Assembly: GCA_021845595.1 (NCBI GenBank) | Contig: JAJZVV010000008.1 | Span: forward strand, 115,000-178,999 | Direction of reading: 5' to 3' | Source of the DNA: Pseudomonadota bacterium | GTDB taxonomy: Bacteria > Pseudomonadota > Alphaproteobacteria > Acetobacterales > Acetobacteraceae | DNA length: 64,000 bases | Shown: positions 35,511 to 45,198 of the stretch, piece by piece | How positions within the stretch are numbered: the first letter of the stretch is position 1 | How the letters are laid out: each line of letters begins with the position of its first letter | The notes under the pieces: model-generated | The model's input: the letters and a program-made list of their open reading frames with translations, nothing else | Databases searched by the model: none | What the model was told of the DNA's origin: nothing | Position numbers and translations under genes: made by a program

Positions 35511-37112
35511 TCAGCCGCCCTTGACGGGCGTCACCGGCGCCGCCTTCGCCGTCGCGTCCGGCAGAGGGTAGGCAGCCTCCCACCCGCCGCCCAGGGACTT
35601 GTACAAGGCGACGAGGTTGGTCGAGACCGTGGTGGTGCTGTCGGCGAGCTGCTGCTCGGCGGCGAGCACCACGCGCTGCGCCTCGAGCACATCGAGGAAT
35701 GTCGAAATGCCCTGGACATAGCGGGCGCGGGCGAGCTCCAGCGCGTGCCGCGCCGCCGCGGTTTCGGTCGCGAGGCGCTGGTTGCGCTTCTGCTCGGCGT
35801 CGTAGGCGGTGAGCGCATTGTCGACATCGTGCAGGGCGGCGAGCACGGTGCGCTGATAGGCCACCGCCGCTTCCTTTTCCTGCTGCTTGCGCAGCTCCAG
35901 CGTGGACACCAGCTGCCCGCCCTGGAAGATCGGCAGCACGACGGTCGGGCCGAAGCCGTATTGCTGCGAGTTCCAGTTGAAGATGTTGTTGGTGGTGACC
36001 GACTGGAAGCCGAAGCTGCCGGAAAGCGAGATGGTCGGGAAGAAGCTCGCTACGGCGACGCCGATCTGCGCCGTGGCGGCATGGAGCTGGGCCTCGGCGG
36101 CGCGAATGTCCGGGCGGCGGCGGGCGAGATCGGACGGCAGCCCGACCGGGATTTGCGGCGGCACGGGCGGGATCGGCTTGGCCGGGCGGAGATCGCCGGC
36201 GAGCGCCTGCGGTGGCTGGCCGAGGAGCTGGCTGACGGCATTGATGAGCTGCGCCTCCTGCTGCTCGAGCTGCGGCAGCTGGGCGGCAATGCCGTCCGCC
36301 TGCGCCTGGGCGTTGGCGACGTCGAGATCGGTGGTCAGGCCGGTGGTGGCACGCTCCTGCGTCAGTTTCAGGCTTTCGCGCGCGCTCGCCAGATTCTCCT
36401 CGACGATCTGGCGCGTCCGCTGCACGCCGCGCAGCTGGATATAGTCGCGCGCCAGCTCCGCCTCGATGGCGACGAGCGTGTCGCGCAGCTGATCGTGCGC
36501 CGCGTCGACGCTCGCCTGCGCCGCTTCCACGCCGCGGCGCACCCGGCCCCAGAGATCGATTTCCCAGCTCGCGTCGAACCCGTACTGGTAGAGGTTGAAC
36601 GGTGGAATGACGCCCGTGGTATTGGGAATCACGGTCCCCGCCTGGGTGCCGACGAGGCCGCTGGCGACGCCGCTCTGGGCGGTGAAGCTGCCGCCAGGCG
36701 CGCCGGCGCCGAAGGCGGAGACGATGCCGTTCGGGCTGATCAGCTCGCGGGTATAGGAGCCGTTGGCGTTCAGCGTCGGGAACATCGCCGCCCGGGCCTG
36801 GCCGTAGGCGGCGCGCGACTCGCCGAGGCGGATCATGGCGATGCGCAGGTCGAGGTTGTTCTCCACGAGGCGGCTTTCCAGCGCCGTCATCTCGGCATCG
36901 TGGAACTGGTTCCACCAAGCCGGATCGACCGCGGCCAGCACCGGCTTGCTGGAGACGGCCTCCGGCTTCGCCTCGCGCTGGCCCCAGGAGGCGGGCGACC
37001 ACCAGGGCTTGGGCTGCGCGAAATCCGGTCCCACCGTGCAGCCGGCCAGCAGCGCCGTCGCCGACACCATCGCCCAGCGCCGCCACCGGCCCTCTAGCGC
37101 CCAAGCCCTCAT
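35511..37112 (-). CDS. outer membrane efflux lipoprotein (NodT/OprM type)
   Basis: A 533-residue TolC-like channel of the RND outer-membrane factor class. A signal peptide ends in the lipobox LLAGC, about residue 24 from the chosen ATG at 37112 (GGAGAAGG upstream). Two OEP repeats follow, each with long coiled-coil helices (WWNQFHDAEMTALESRLVEN ... SVDAAHDQLRDTLVAI; RRPDIRAAEAQLHAATAQIG) and the conserved FDASWEIDLWG and YGFGPTVVLPIFQGG beta-barrel parts. It exports small molecules across the outer membrane, but no RND pump or membrane-fusion gene is next to it. Divergent from a TetR regulator. Confidence 0.9.
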   Translation of the reverse strand: MRAWALEGRWRRWAMVSATALLAGCTVGPDFAQPKPWWSPASWGQREAKPEAVSSKPVLAAVDPAWWNQFHDAEMTALESRLVENNLDLRIAMIRLGESRAAYGQARAAMFPTLNANGSYTRELISPNGIVSAFGAGAPGGSFTAQSGVASGLVGTQAGTVIPNTTGVIPPFNLYQYGFDASWEIDLWGRVRRGVEAAQASVDAAHDQLRDTLVAIEAELARDYIQLRGVQRTRQIVEENLASARESLKLTQERATTGLTTDLDVANAQAQADGIAAQLPQLEQQEAQLINAVSQLLGQPPQALAGDLRPAKPIPPVPPQIPVGLPSDLARRRPDIRAAEAQLHAATAQIGVAVASFFPTISLSGSFGFQSVTTNNIFNWNSQQYGFGPTVVLPIFQGGQLVSTLELRKQQEKEAAVAYQRTVLAALHDVDNALTAYDAEQKRNQRLATETAAARHALELARARYVQGISTFLDVLEAQRVVLAAEQQLADSTTTVSTNLVALYKSLGGGWEAAYPLPDATAKAAPVTPVKGG

Positions 37113-37201
37113 TCTTGCCTTCTCCAACCCTGCGATCGCCGCACCCCCGCCCCAGCGGATCGCCGGCGGGCCGGACGATGCGGCGCCGGCCACGGCCGGC
37201 C

Positions 37202-37220
37202 TGACCGATCGGTTCGGTCA
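37202..37220. promoter_or_regulatory. TetR operator candidate (inverted repeat)
   Basis: TGACCGA at 37202-37208 and TCGGTCA at 37214-37220 form a perfect 7-bp inverted repeat with a 5-bp spacer. It sits between the divergent efflux channel gene (start 37112) and tetR gene (start 37286), and a TTGACA (37223-37228) that may be the tetR -35 box is right beside it. This is the expected position for an autorepressing TetR that also controls the channel. Confidence 0.6.
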
Positions 37221-37285
37221 CTTTGACAAACTACCCCGCTTGCGGCATTCGTCAAGGCGCTCGCCCTTGGAGATACGCGCAGCGT

Positions 37286-37912
37286 ATGGTCGCCATCGAG
37301 GCCCTTTCCCCGGAGAAGCGTGCGCAGATCCTGCGCGGCGCCGGCATCGTCTTTGCCGCCGAGGGCTACGAGGGCGCCTCGATGTCGCGCATCGCCGCGG
37401 AGGCCAATGTCTCCAAGGGAACCCTCTATAATCATTTCGAGAGCAAGGCGCATCTGTTCGTGGCCTTCGTCGAGGCCGAGATCGCGCAGAACCTGACCCA
37501 GCTGTTCGAAGGCGCCGATGCCGGCGCGGATCCGGCCGCCACGCTCGGCATCATCGGCCGGCGCTTCATCCGCATGATGCTCTCGCCCACCGGGCGCACG
37601 ATCTACCGCGTCGTCGTCTCCGAAGCGGAGAAGTTCCCCGAACTGGCGCGGAAATTCTACGAGGCCGGGCCGGCGCAGGCGATCGGGTTCATGTCCCGCT
37701 GGCTCACCGCCCAGAGCGCGTGCGGCCTGATGCGCGTGCCGGACGCCGAGTTCGCCGCCGAGCAGTTCTTTGCCCTGTGCCAGACCCGCGTCTGGTTCCG
37801 CTGCAAGCTGAACCTGCTAGCCAATCCGTCCGAAGCCATGCTCGACCGCGTGGTGGACGGCGCCGTCGAAATGTTCCTTCATACCTACGGCGCCCATACC
37901 AACGGCGCCTGA
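37286..37912 (+). CDS. TetR/AcrR-family transcriptional regulator
   Basis: A 208-residue TetR protein. The HTH is at about residues 12-58 (RAQILRGAGIVFAAEGYEGA, ASMSRIAAEANVSKGTLYNH), and the C-terminal part is an all-helical ligand domain. The ATG at 37286 is chosen; the upstream TTG/GTG starts add unrelated sequence. Divergent from the NodT-type channel gene, which it likely represses in response to a toxic small molecule. Confidence 0.88.
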   Translation: MVAIEALSPEKRAQILRGAGIVFAAEGYEGASMSRIAAEANVSKGTLYNHFESKAHLFVAFVEAEIAQNLTQLFEGADAGADPAATLGIIGRRFIRMMLSPTGRTIYRVVVSEAEKFPELARKFYEAGPAQAIGFMSRWLTAQSACGLMRVPDAEFAAEQFFALCQTRVWFRCKLNLLANPSEAMLDRVVDGAVEMFLHTYGAHTNGA

Positions 37913-37949
37913 CCCGCGCAGTCGGGGCGGCAGAGGGAGAGGTTTCGGC

Positions 37950-39359
37950 ATGGCCGATGGCAGGATCGCGGACGTGCTGCGGCACGCCGCCGGCACCGAG
38001 CAGGCGGCGCTGGAGCGCTGGTTCGCGCTGCTGCGCATTCCAAGCGTCAGCGCCCAGCCCGCGCACGCCGCCGACTGCGCCGCCGCGGCGGAATGGGTGC
38101 GCGCCGAACTCGCCGAACTCGGCTTCACCGCCGCAGTACATCCGACCCCTGGGCACCTGACCCCTGGCCAGCCATGCGTCCTCGCCCATCATCCGGGCCC
38201 CGGCGGCGACGCCCCGCATCTGCTCTACTACGGCCATTACGACGTGCAGCCGCCCGAACCGCTCGAGCTGTGGACGTCACCGCCCTTCGAGCCGACACGC
38301 ACCCAGGGCCCCCACGGGGAGCGCGTGGTCGCGCGCGGCGCCGTCGATGACAAAGGGCAGGTCTGCACCTGGCTCGCCGCCTTTCGCGCCTGGCACGCGA
38401 CAACCGGCGGCCTGCCGGCGCGTATCACCGTCCTGGTCGAGGGCGAGGAGGAAATCGGCAGTCCCAATCTCGAACCGTTCCTCATCGCCCAGCGCGACGC
38501 GCTCGCGGCCGATGCCGCGGTGATCTCCGATACCAACATGTGGGACATCCACACCCCGGCGATCACCACGCGCCTGCGCGGCCTGGTCTATGTCGAACTG
38601 ACGCTGCGCGCGGCGACGCGGGACCTGCATTCGGGTCTCTATGGCGGCTCGGCGCAGAATGCGCTGAACCTGCTCGCCCGCATTCTCGGCGATCTGCACG
38701 ACGCGAACGGCCGCGTGCGGCTGGCCGGGTTCTACGACCAGGTTCGCCCGGTAGCGGCCGAGCAGGCCGCTGCATGGCGCGCGCTCGGTTTCGACGAACG
38801 CGAATTTCTCGGCCAGATCGGGCTGCTGCACCCGGCCGGCGAGGCCGGGTTGCCGGCGCTGGAGCGGCTGTGGGCCCGGCCGACCGCGGATATCAACGGG
38901 CTCTGGGGCGGCTACACGGGGCCCGGCGCGAAGACCGTCATTCCCGGCGAGGCGCGGGCCAAGCTCTCGTTCCGCCTGGTGCCGGACCAGGATCCCGCCG
39001 CGGTGCTCGCGGCCTTCCGGCGCTTCGTCGCCGACCGGCTGCCGCCCGGCGTCGAGGCTGGCTACGAGGTGTTCGGCCACAGCCCCGGCATCGCGGTGCC
39101 GACGCATGCGCCGCTGATCGCGGCGGCGCGGGCCGCGCTCGCCGAGGAATATGGGCGCGAGCCGGTCTTCGTCGGCAGCGGCGGCTCGATCCCGGTGGTG
39201 GAGAGCTTCCAGCGCGTGCTCGGGCTGGACACGCTCCTGATGGGCTTCGGCCTCGACGACGACCAGGTGCACAGTCCGAACGAGAAGTTCGATCTCGCCT
39301 GCTTCACCCACGGGCTGCGGGCGCATATCCGTCTGCTCGGGCATCTCGGCCCTGGCTGA
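37950..39359 (+). CDS. M20-family metallopeptidase (dipeptidase)
   Basis: A 469-residue di-zinc aminoacylase-fold peptidase (M20). Metal ligands are His96 and Asp98 in YYGHYDVQ, the bridging Asp in GAVDDKGQ and the general base plus ligand in EGEEEIGS; the dimerisation domain includes DLHSGLYGG and the last His is in DDDQVHSPNEKF. It cleaves dipeptides in the cytosol. GGCATGG start at 37950, 37 bp after the tetR gene. Its stop overlaps the fetA-like gene. Confidence 0.9.
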   Translation: MADGRIADVLRHAAGTEQAALERWFALLRIPSVSAQPAHAADCAAAAEWVRAELAELGFTAAVHPTPGHLTPGQPCVLAHHPGPGGDAPHLLYYGHYDVQPPEPLELWTSPPFEPTRTQGPHGERVVARGAVDDKGQVCTWLAAFRAWHATTGGLPARITVLVEGEEEIGSPNLEPFLIAQRDALAADAAVISDTNMWDIHTPAITTRLRGLVYVELTLRAATRDLHSGLYGGSAQNALNLLARILGDLHDANGRVRLAGFYDQVRPVAAEQAAAWRALGFDEREFLGQIGLLHPAGEAGLPALERLWARPTADINGLWGGYTGPGAKTVIPGEARAKLSFRLVPDQDPAAVLAAFRRFVADRLPPGVEAGYEVFGHSPGIAVPTHAPLIAAARAALAEEYGREPVFVGSGGSIPVVESFQRVLGLDTLLMGFGLDDDQVHSPNEKFDLACFTHGLRAHIRLLGHLGPG

Positions 39360-39957
39360 AGGCCTGCGCCTCGCGGGGCTGCACAGCGCACTGGCCGGAC
39401 CGTTCGACCTCGTCGTCGGTCATGGCGAGGCGGTGGCGATCAGCGGCGCTTCGGGCGCGGGCAAGAGCCTGTTCCTGCGCATGGTGGCCGACCTCGATCC
39501 CAACGAAGGCGAGGCCTGGCTCGACGGCCAGCCCCGCGCGGCGATGCGTGCCCCGGAATGGCGCGCGCGCGTCATCTACTGCGCGGCGGAGTCCGGCTGG
39601 TGGGATCCCGGCGTCGGCGCGCATTTCCCGCTTGGCCACCGCGTCGCCGCCGCCGCGTTGGCCGGGCGGCTGGGATTGACCGCGGACCTTCTCACCACCG
39701 AAGTCGCGCGGCTCTCCTCCGGCGAGCGCCAGCGCCTGGCGCTGATCCGCGCGCTCGTGCGCCGGCCGGCGGCGCTGCTGCTCGACGAGCCGACCGGCGC
39801 GCTCGACCCCGCCAGCGTGGCGCGGGTCGAGGCGGTGCTGACGGAGCGTCTCGCCGCCGGACTGGTGCTGGTGTTGGCGACGCACGACCCCGGCCAGCCC
39901 GCGCGGCTCGGGGCGCGGCAGCTGGTCATGCGCGCCGGAAGGCTCGGGCCGGCGTGA
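39352..39957 (+). CDS. fetA: ABC transporter ATP-binding protein, FetA-like
   Basis: A 201-residue ABC ATPase. Walker A is GASGAGKS, the signature is LSSGERQR, Walker B is LLLDEPTGALD, and the H-loop is ATHDPG. The only ATG/GTG/TTG start (39433) would remove the strand preceding Walker A. The in-frame CTG at 39352 gives a normal N-terminus (LRLAGLHSALAGPFDLVVGH) and overlaps the peptidase stop by 8 bp, so I use that. Paired with a FetB-type permease, so it likely powers iron export. Confidence 0.8.
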   Translation: MAEGLRLAGLHSALAGPFDLVVGHGEAVAISGASGAGKSLFLRMVADLDPNEGEAWLDGQPRAAMRAPEWRARVIYCAAESGWWDPGVGAHFPLGHRVAAAALAGRLGLTADLLTTEVARLSSGERQRLALIRALVRRPAALLLDEPTGALDPASVARVEAVLTERLAAGLVLVLATHDPGQPARLGARQLVMRAGRLGPA

Positions 39958-40751
39958 ACCCGATCCTCCTCACCCCGCGCGACCTCGCCGTCTCGGCGCT
40001 GCTGCTGGTGCTCGACGCGGCGCTGTCCGTGGCGCTGCGGCTCGGGCTGCACCGCCAGCTCGGCGTCGCGGCGGCGCGGATGGTCATCCAACTCCTCGTC
40101 GTCGGCGTGATCCTGCGCCGCGTGTTCGATGCCGCATCGCCGGCGCTCACGCTCTTGCTGGTGATAGTGATGGCGACAATCGCGGCGCGCGAGGTGGCGG
40201 CGCGGCCGGAGCAGCGACTCGGGCGGTTCGGCAACCTTGCCGTCGCCGGCTCGGCGGTGGCCGGCGCCGCCTGCCTGACCGTGGTCTTCGCCCTGACCAC
40301 GGCGATCCGCCCGATGCCCTGGTACGATCCGCGCTACGCCGTGCCGCTCGCCGGCATCATCCTCGGCAATGTGCTCAACGCGGCCAGCTTGGCGCTGGAC
40401 GCGCTGCTCGGCAGCGTGGTGCGCGAGCGCGCTGCGGTGGAGGCGCGGCTGGCGCTAGGCGCATCCTTCGGCACGGCGATGGCGCGGCTGGCGCGCCAGG
40501 CGATCCGTCGCGGCATGCTGCCGATGATCAACCAGATGTCGGCCGCCGGCCTCGTCACCCTGCCCGGCATCATGACCGGCCAGATCCTCGCCGGGCTGGA
40601 ACCGATGGAGGCGGTCAAGTATCAAATTTTGCTGATGTTCCTGCTCGCCGGCGGCGGCGCGCTGGCGTCGGTGGTGGCAGTGCTGCTGGCCGTGCGCCTG
40701 CTCACCGACCCACGCCAGCGGCTGCGGCTCGACCGGCTGCGCCCGGGGTGA
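39954..40751 (+). CDS. fetB: ABC transporter permease, FetB/UPF0014 family
   Basis: A 265-residue membrane protein with about seven helices of the UPF0014 family. Motifs MVIQLLVVGVILRRVF, PLAGIILGNVLNAASLALD and LPGIMTGQILAGLEPMEAVK are diagnostic. E. coli FetAB exports iron and helps resist peroxide stress, and that is the expected role. The GTG start at 39954 overlaps the fetA stop by GTGA. Confidence 0.88.
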   Translation: MNPILLTPRDLAVSALLLVLDAALSVALRLGLHRQLGVAAARMVIQLLVVGVILRRVFDAASPALTLLLVIVMATIAAREVAARPEQRLGRFGNLAVAGSAVAGAACLTVVFALTTAIRPMPWYDPRYAVPLAGIILGNVLNAASLALDALLGSVVRERAAVEARLALGASFGTAMARLARQAIRRGMLPMINQMSAAGLVTLPGIMTGQILAGLEPMEAVKYQILLMFLLAGGGALASVVAVLLAVRLLTDPRQRLRLDRLRPG

Positions 40752-40969
40752 GCGCGGCGCGGTTGGGTGCCTGCCGCTGCACTGCACGCAGATCTTCGTT
40801 CCGCCGATTGCAGAGCACGACCGGCATGCGAGCAGAGGTAGCGGTCTCGATTGCGCGCGCGCGTCGGTCTGGCCTAGAGTTTCGGCACCGACCAAAGCCT
40901 TGCCAGTCGCGCGCGCGGCGGCCATGGGCCCGAGCAGCGTGTCGACGGCCAGCGGTGAGGGAGCGACCG

Positions 40970-42961
40970 ATGAGCCATCATGGACCCGGGCAACCCCCTG
41001 GTGTGCAGCCCGAGGCAGAGCCGGACACCCCGCTTGAGGCCGTCGATGCAACGGCCGGGCTCAGTGCCCTGCTCGATAGTGTGCGCGATCATGCCATTTT
41101 TTCGGTGGACCTCGCCGGGACCATCACGGACTGGAATGTCGGCGCCGAGCGTCTGACCGGCTACGCCCCCCACGAGGCGATCGGCCAGCCGGTCGCGATG
41201 CTCTACACGCCCAGGGACGTGGCCGACGAGCGTCCCGCGCTGGCCCTGGAGCTGGCGCGGGAAGACGGACGCTACGAGGAGGAAGCGTGGCGCGTGCGCA
41301 AGGACGCGACCCGCTTCCGGGCGCAGACCACGGTCGCCCGCATCGTCGGCCCCGGCGGCGCACCCACCGGCTTTGGCGTCGTGCTGCGCGATCTCAGCGC
41401 GCAGATGCAGGCGGCGGAGGCGCTGCATCAGAGCCAGGAGCTGTTCCGCCACTTCATCGACAGTGTTGTCGACTACGCCATCTACACGCTCGACCTGCAC
41501 GGCATGATCACGAGCTGGAATGCCGGCGCCGAACGCATCAAGGGCTACCCCGCCGCGGAGGTGGTCGGGCGCCATGTGTCAATGTTCTACACCGAGGCGG
41601 ATCGGCGCGCCGGCGCGGCCGAACGGGCCCTGACCGAGGCCGCGACGATCGGGCACTTCAGCGCCGAAGGCTGGCGGGTGCGCAAGGATGGCAGCCAGTT
41701 CCGCGCGAGCAACGTCATCAACCCGGTGTTCAGCAGCGAGGGCGATCTGCTCGGCTTCGTCAAGGTCACCCGCGACATCACCGAACACCACGCGCTGGAA
41801 CAGGCTCGCGAACGCGCGCAGCAGGCGCAGAAGATGGAGGCGATCGGCCATCTGACAGCGGGGGTCGCGCACGACTTCAACAATCTGCTCACGACCATCG
41901 CCGGCAGCGTCGATCTCATGGGCCGCTATTCGGGCGATGCCCGCGTCATGCGTCTGGCCGAGACCGTGCATCACGCGATCGAGCGAGGGCAGAAGCTCAA
42001 CGCGCAGCTTCTGACCTTCGCCGGACGCCAGCGCCAGCGCCCGGTACTGACGGACCTCAACAGCCTGATCCGGGTCTTCGAGGCGCTGCTCGAGCGGGCC
42101 GTGGGCGATGCCGTGATCCTGCGTCTGGACCTCGATCCGCAGCTCGACACGGTCATGGTTGATCAGGGCCAGTTCCAGTCCGCCGTGCTCAACCTCGTGG
42201 TCAATGCGCGCGAGGCGATGGCCCAGGGAGGCACGCTCACCGTCGAGACCCGCAACGTCACGCTGTCGCCCGAACAGGCGGGCGCGTTCGGCGATCTGGC
42301 CGCCGGCGCGCACGTCGCCATCACCGTACGCGATACCGGCATCGGCATGTCCGAAACCGTGCGCCAGCGGGCGATCGAGCCGTTCTTCTCCACCAAGCCG
42401 CCCGGCCTCGGTTCCGGCCTCGGGCTCAGCCAGGTGCACGGCTTCGCCCGCCAGTCCGCCGGCGGGCTGGAGATCGAGAGCCGCGAGAACGAGGGCACCC
42501 TGGTGCGGCTGGTGCTGCCGCGCGCCGCGGTGCAGCTGAAGCCGGCCAACGCGCCAGTGGCCCGCGAGCGCCCGGCGATCCTCCTCGTCGAGGATGATCC
42601 CGAGGTGCGCGAGATCGCGACCGAGACACTGGAGGGCAGCGGCTATCAGGTCTTCGCCGCCGAGGACGCGCACCAGGCGCTGAGCATTCTCCAGCGCGGC
42701 GTGCCGATCGACGCGCTGTTCACCGATGTCGTCATGCCGCACGGGGTCGATGGCGTCGAATTGGCTAATCAGGCGCGCGCGCTCCGCCCGGATCTGCCGG
42801 TGCTGCTCGCCTCCGGCTACGCGCGGGAGACGCTGCGCACCCTCAACGCCGCCCACGAGGACACGCCGTTCATCGCCAAGCCCTATCGCATGGCCGAGCT
42901 GCAGAAAATCCTCCACAGGCTGACGCAGCGGTCGTCAACCGAGGAGCCGGGCGAGGCGTGA
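40970..42961 (+). CDS. hybrid sensor histidine kinase (PAS-PAS-HK-REC)
   Basis: A 663-residue soluble hybrid kinase without transmembrane segments. The order is PAS 1 (about 30-145), PAS 2 (about 157-275), HisKA with phospho-acceptor His301 ([11 protein letters not shown]), HATPase_c ([28 protein letters not shown]) and a C-terminal receiver (537-655) with phospho-acceptor Asp586 (FTDVVMP) and the conserved KP. This architecture is common among alphaproteobacterial light, redox or general stress kinases. No phosphotransfer or response regulator gene follows. Start at 40970 with GAGGGAG; it shares GTGA with glpK. Confidence 0.9.
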   Translation: MSHHGPGQPPGVQPEAEPDTPLEAVDATAGLSALLDSVRDHAIFSVDLAGTITDWNVGAERLTGYAPHEAIGQPVAMLYTPRDVADERPALALELAREDGRYEEEAWRVRKDATRFRAQTTVARIVGPGGAPTGFGVVLRDLSAQMQAAEALHQSQELFRHFIDSVVDYAIYTLDLHGMITSWNAGAERIKGYPAAEVVGRHVSMFYTEADRRAGAAERALTEAATIGHFSAEGWRVRKDGSQFRASNVINPVFSSEGDLLGFVKVTRDITEHHALEQARERAQQAQKMEAIGHLTAGVAHDFNNLLTTIAGSVDLMGRYSGDARVMRLAETVHHAIERGQKLNAQLLTFAGRQRQRPVLTDLNSLIRVFEALLERAVGDAVILRLDLDPQLDTVMVDQGQFQSAVLNLVVNAREAMAQGGTLTVETRNVTLSPEQAGAFGDLAAGAHVAITVRDTGIGMSETVRQRAIEPFFSTKPPGLGSGLGLSQVHGFARQSAGGLEIESRENEGTLVRLVLPRAAVQLKPANAPVARERPAILLVEDDPEVREIATETLEGSGYQVFAAEDAHQALSILQRGVPIDALFTDVVMPHGVDGVELANQARALRPDLPVLLASGYARETLRTLNAAHEDTPFIAKPYRMAELQKILHRLTQRSSTEEPGEA

Positions 42962-44460
42962 GCGGGTCGGCCGCGCCGGTCCTCGCCCTCGATCAGGGGA
43001 CGACTTCGACCCGGGCCGCGCTGCTGCGACCGCCGGAGCTGACCACGCTGGCTATCGCCCGGCGCGACTTGCCGCAGCATTTCCCTGCGCCCGGCTGGGT
43101 CGAGCACGATCCCGAGGAGATCTGGCGGGGCGCGGTCGCGGCCCTGCGCGAGGTGCTCGAGCGGACCGGCATCGAGGCGCGCGCGATCGCCGGGCTCGGC
43201 ATCACCAATCAGCGCGAGACGGTGATGATCTGGGAGCGTGCCAGCGGGCGGCCCATCCACCGCGCCATCGTCTGGCAGGACCGGCGCACCGAGCCGCTGT
43301 GCCGGTCGCTGCGGAGCGATGGCTGCGAGCCGGAGATTTCGGCCCGCACCGGGCTGCTGCTCGATCCGTATTTCTCCGCGACCAAGCTCGCCTGGCTGCT
43401 CGACACCATCCCCGGCGCGCGCGCCCGCGCCGAACGGGGCGAGCTGGCGGCCGGCACCGTGGACACGTTCCTGCTCTGGCGGCTGACCGGCGGGCGCGTT
43501 CACGCCACCGACGCCACCAACGCCAGCCGCACCCTGCTGTTCGACATCCGCCGCGGCATCTGGGACCCGGACCTGCTCGACCTGTTCCGCATCCCCGCCG
43601 CGCTGCTCGCCGAGGTCCGCGATTGCGGCGCGGACTACGGCGCCACCGAACCGGCCTTGCTGGGCGCCGCGATACCGATCCTCGGCGTCGCCGGCGACCA
43701 GCAGGCGGCCGCCATCGGGCAATGCTGCTTCGAGTCCGGCATGGCCAAGGCGACCTTCGGCACCGGCGCCTTCGTCCTGCTCAACACCGGCGCCACGGCG
43801 GTCGCCTCCCGCCAGCGGCTGCTCACCACCATCGCCTGGCAGCACCGCGGCGCGCGCGCCTATGCCCTGGAAGGCTCGATTTTCGTCGCCGGCGCGGCGG
43901 TGCAGTGGCTGCGTGACGGGCTCGGGTTGCTCGGCGCCAGTGACGAGGCCGGCCCGCTCGCCGCCACCGCCGACCCAGCTCAGCCGGTGGTGCTGGTGCC
44001 CGCTTTCACCGGTCTCGGCGCGCCCTACTGGGATGCGGACGCGCGCGGGGCACTGTTCGGGCTGACACGGGCGACCGGGCCGGCGGAACTGGCGCGCGCC
44101 GCGCTCGAATGCGTCGGCTTCCAGACCCACGATCTGATCGCGGCGATGCACCGGGAAGCGGGGCCGAGCCCGACGACGGTGCTGCGCGCCGATGGCGGCA
44201 TGAGCGCCTCGGACTGGGCCATGCAGTTCCTCGCCGATATCCTGGCCAGCCCGGTGGACCGGCCGCGCCAGCCCGAGACGACCGTCCTGGGCGCGGCCTA
44301 TCTCGCCGGACGCAGCGCCGGCGTCTGCCCCGAACCCGAGGATTTTGCCGCGCTGTGGCAGGCGGAACGGCGGTTCGAACCGGGCATGGCGGAGCCCGAA
44401 CGGGCACGTCGGCTGGCGGCGTGGCACGATGCGGTGCGGCGCACGCGCAGCAGCGGGTAG
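42958..44460 (+). CDS. glpK: glycerol kinase
   Basis: A 500-residue FGGY kinase. The phosphate loop DQGTTSTRA is at residues 12-20, followed by [27 protein letters not shown] and [11 protein letters not shown], all as in GlpK. It makes glycerol-3-phosphate from glycerol and ATP. The GTG start overlaps the stop of the hybrid kinase gene by four bases, so the two are translationally coupled. No glpF or glpD is nearby. It ends 10 bp from the convergent SDR gene. Confidence 0.93.
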   Translation: MSGSAAPVLALDQGTTSTRAALLRPPELTTLAIARRDLPQHFPAPGWVEHDPEEIWRGAVAALREVLERTGIEARAIAGLGITNQRETVMIWERASGRPIHRAIVWQDRRTEPLCRSLRSDGCEPEISARTGLLLDPYFSATKLAWLLDTIPGARARAERGELAAGTVDTFLLWRLTGGRVHATDATNASRTLLFDIRRGIWDPDLLDLFRIPAALLAEVRDCGADYGATEPALLGAAIPILGVAGDQQAAAIGQCCFESGMAKATFGTGAFVLLNTGATAVASRQRLLTTIAWQHRGARAYALEGSIFVAGAAVQWLRDGLGLLGASDEAGPLAATADPAQPVVLVPAFTGLGAPYWDADARGALFGLTRATGPAELARAALECVGFQTHDLIAAMHREAGPSPTTVLRADGGMSASDWAMQFLADILASPVDRPRQPETTVLGAAYLAGRSAGVCPEPEDFAALWQAERRFEPGMAEPERARRLAAWHDAVRRTRSSG

Positions 44461-44470
44461 CGCGCCGCCC

Positions 44471-45196
44471 TCAGCAGCCCGGGCCGGTCAGAGTGCCTTG
44501 CCGTGTCTCCGCCGGCAGGCAGAGGGCGGCCAGCGCGGGAGCGCGTTCCGCCGGGCGGGGCAGCGTGGCCGGATCCTCGCCGGGCATGGCGCCGGCGCGC
44601 AGGCGCGTCGCCATCGGACCGGGGTCGAACAGATTGACGCGCAGCCGTCCGTCGCCGATTTCCGCCGCCCAGCTCCGCACCAGATTGTCCAGCGCCGCCT
44701 TGCTGGCTCCGTAGGCGCCCCAATAGGCCGCCGGCGCGCGGCCCTGCCGGCAGGTGGCGAACACGGCGCGGCCGGCCTCGGCGATCTGCAGCAGCGGGCC
44801 GCAACTGCGGATCAGACGCCACGCGGCGGCGGCGTTGACCGCCATCACCTCCTCGTAGTCGCGCGGCAGGATGTGCGCCGCCGGGGTCAGCTTGCCCAGC
44901 GTCGCCGCGGCGCTGACCAGGACGTCCAGCCGGCGGAAGCGGGCGAAGAGCGAAGGGCCGAGCGCGTCCACCGCGGCGCCCTCGGCGAGATCGAGCGGCA
45001 GCAGCACGGCGGCCGGACCACCGAGCGCGCGAATCGCATCATCGGTCTCGGCGAGGCCGCCCTCGGTGCGCGCGGTGATCACCAGCTGCGCGCCGAGCCG
45101 GGCCAGCTCGATCGCGGTCGCCGCGCCCAGGCCGCGGCTCGCGCCGGTGACGAGCGCCACGCGCCCGGCGAGCGGCCGGTCCGGCGTCGCCGTCAC
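44471..45196 (-). CDS. SDR-family oxidoreductase
   Basis: A 241-residue short-chain dehydrogenase. The NAD(P) motif TGASRGLG lies at about residues 18-25, the catalytic pair is in YGASK, and DPGPMATRLR follows. Substrate unknown. It starts with GTG at 45196, two bases after the purF stop; this SDR gene downstream of purF is a recurrent alphaproteobacterial neighbour. Confidence 0.88.
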   Translation of the reverse strand: MTATPDRPLAGRVALVTGASRGLGAATAIELARLGAQLVITARTEGGLAETDDAIRALGGPAAVLLPLDLAEGAAVDALGPSLFARFRRLDVLVSAAATLGKLTPAAHILPRDYEEVMAVNAAAAWRLIRSCGPLLQIAEAGRAVFATCRQGRAPAAYWGAYGASKAALDNLVRSWAAEIGDGRLRVNLFDPGPMATRLRAGAMPGEDPATLPRPAERAPALAALCLPAETRQGTLTGPGC

Positions 45197-45198
45197 CC

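Noticed and set aside
40752..40969. Extra gene or long N-terminus before the hybrid kinase
   Set aside because: The ORF is open upstream but the sequence is Arg-rich without a domain, and GAGGGAG before 40970 fixes the start.
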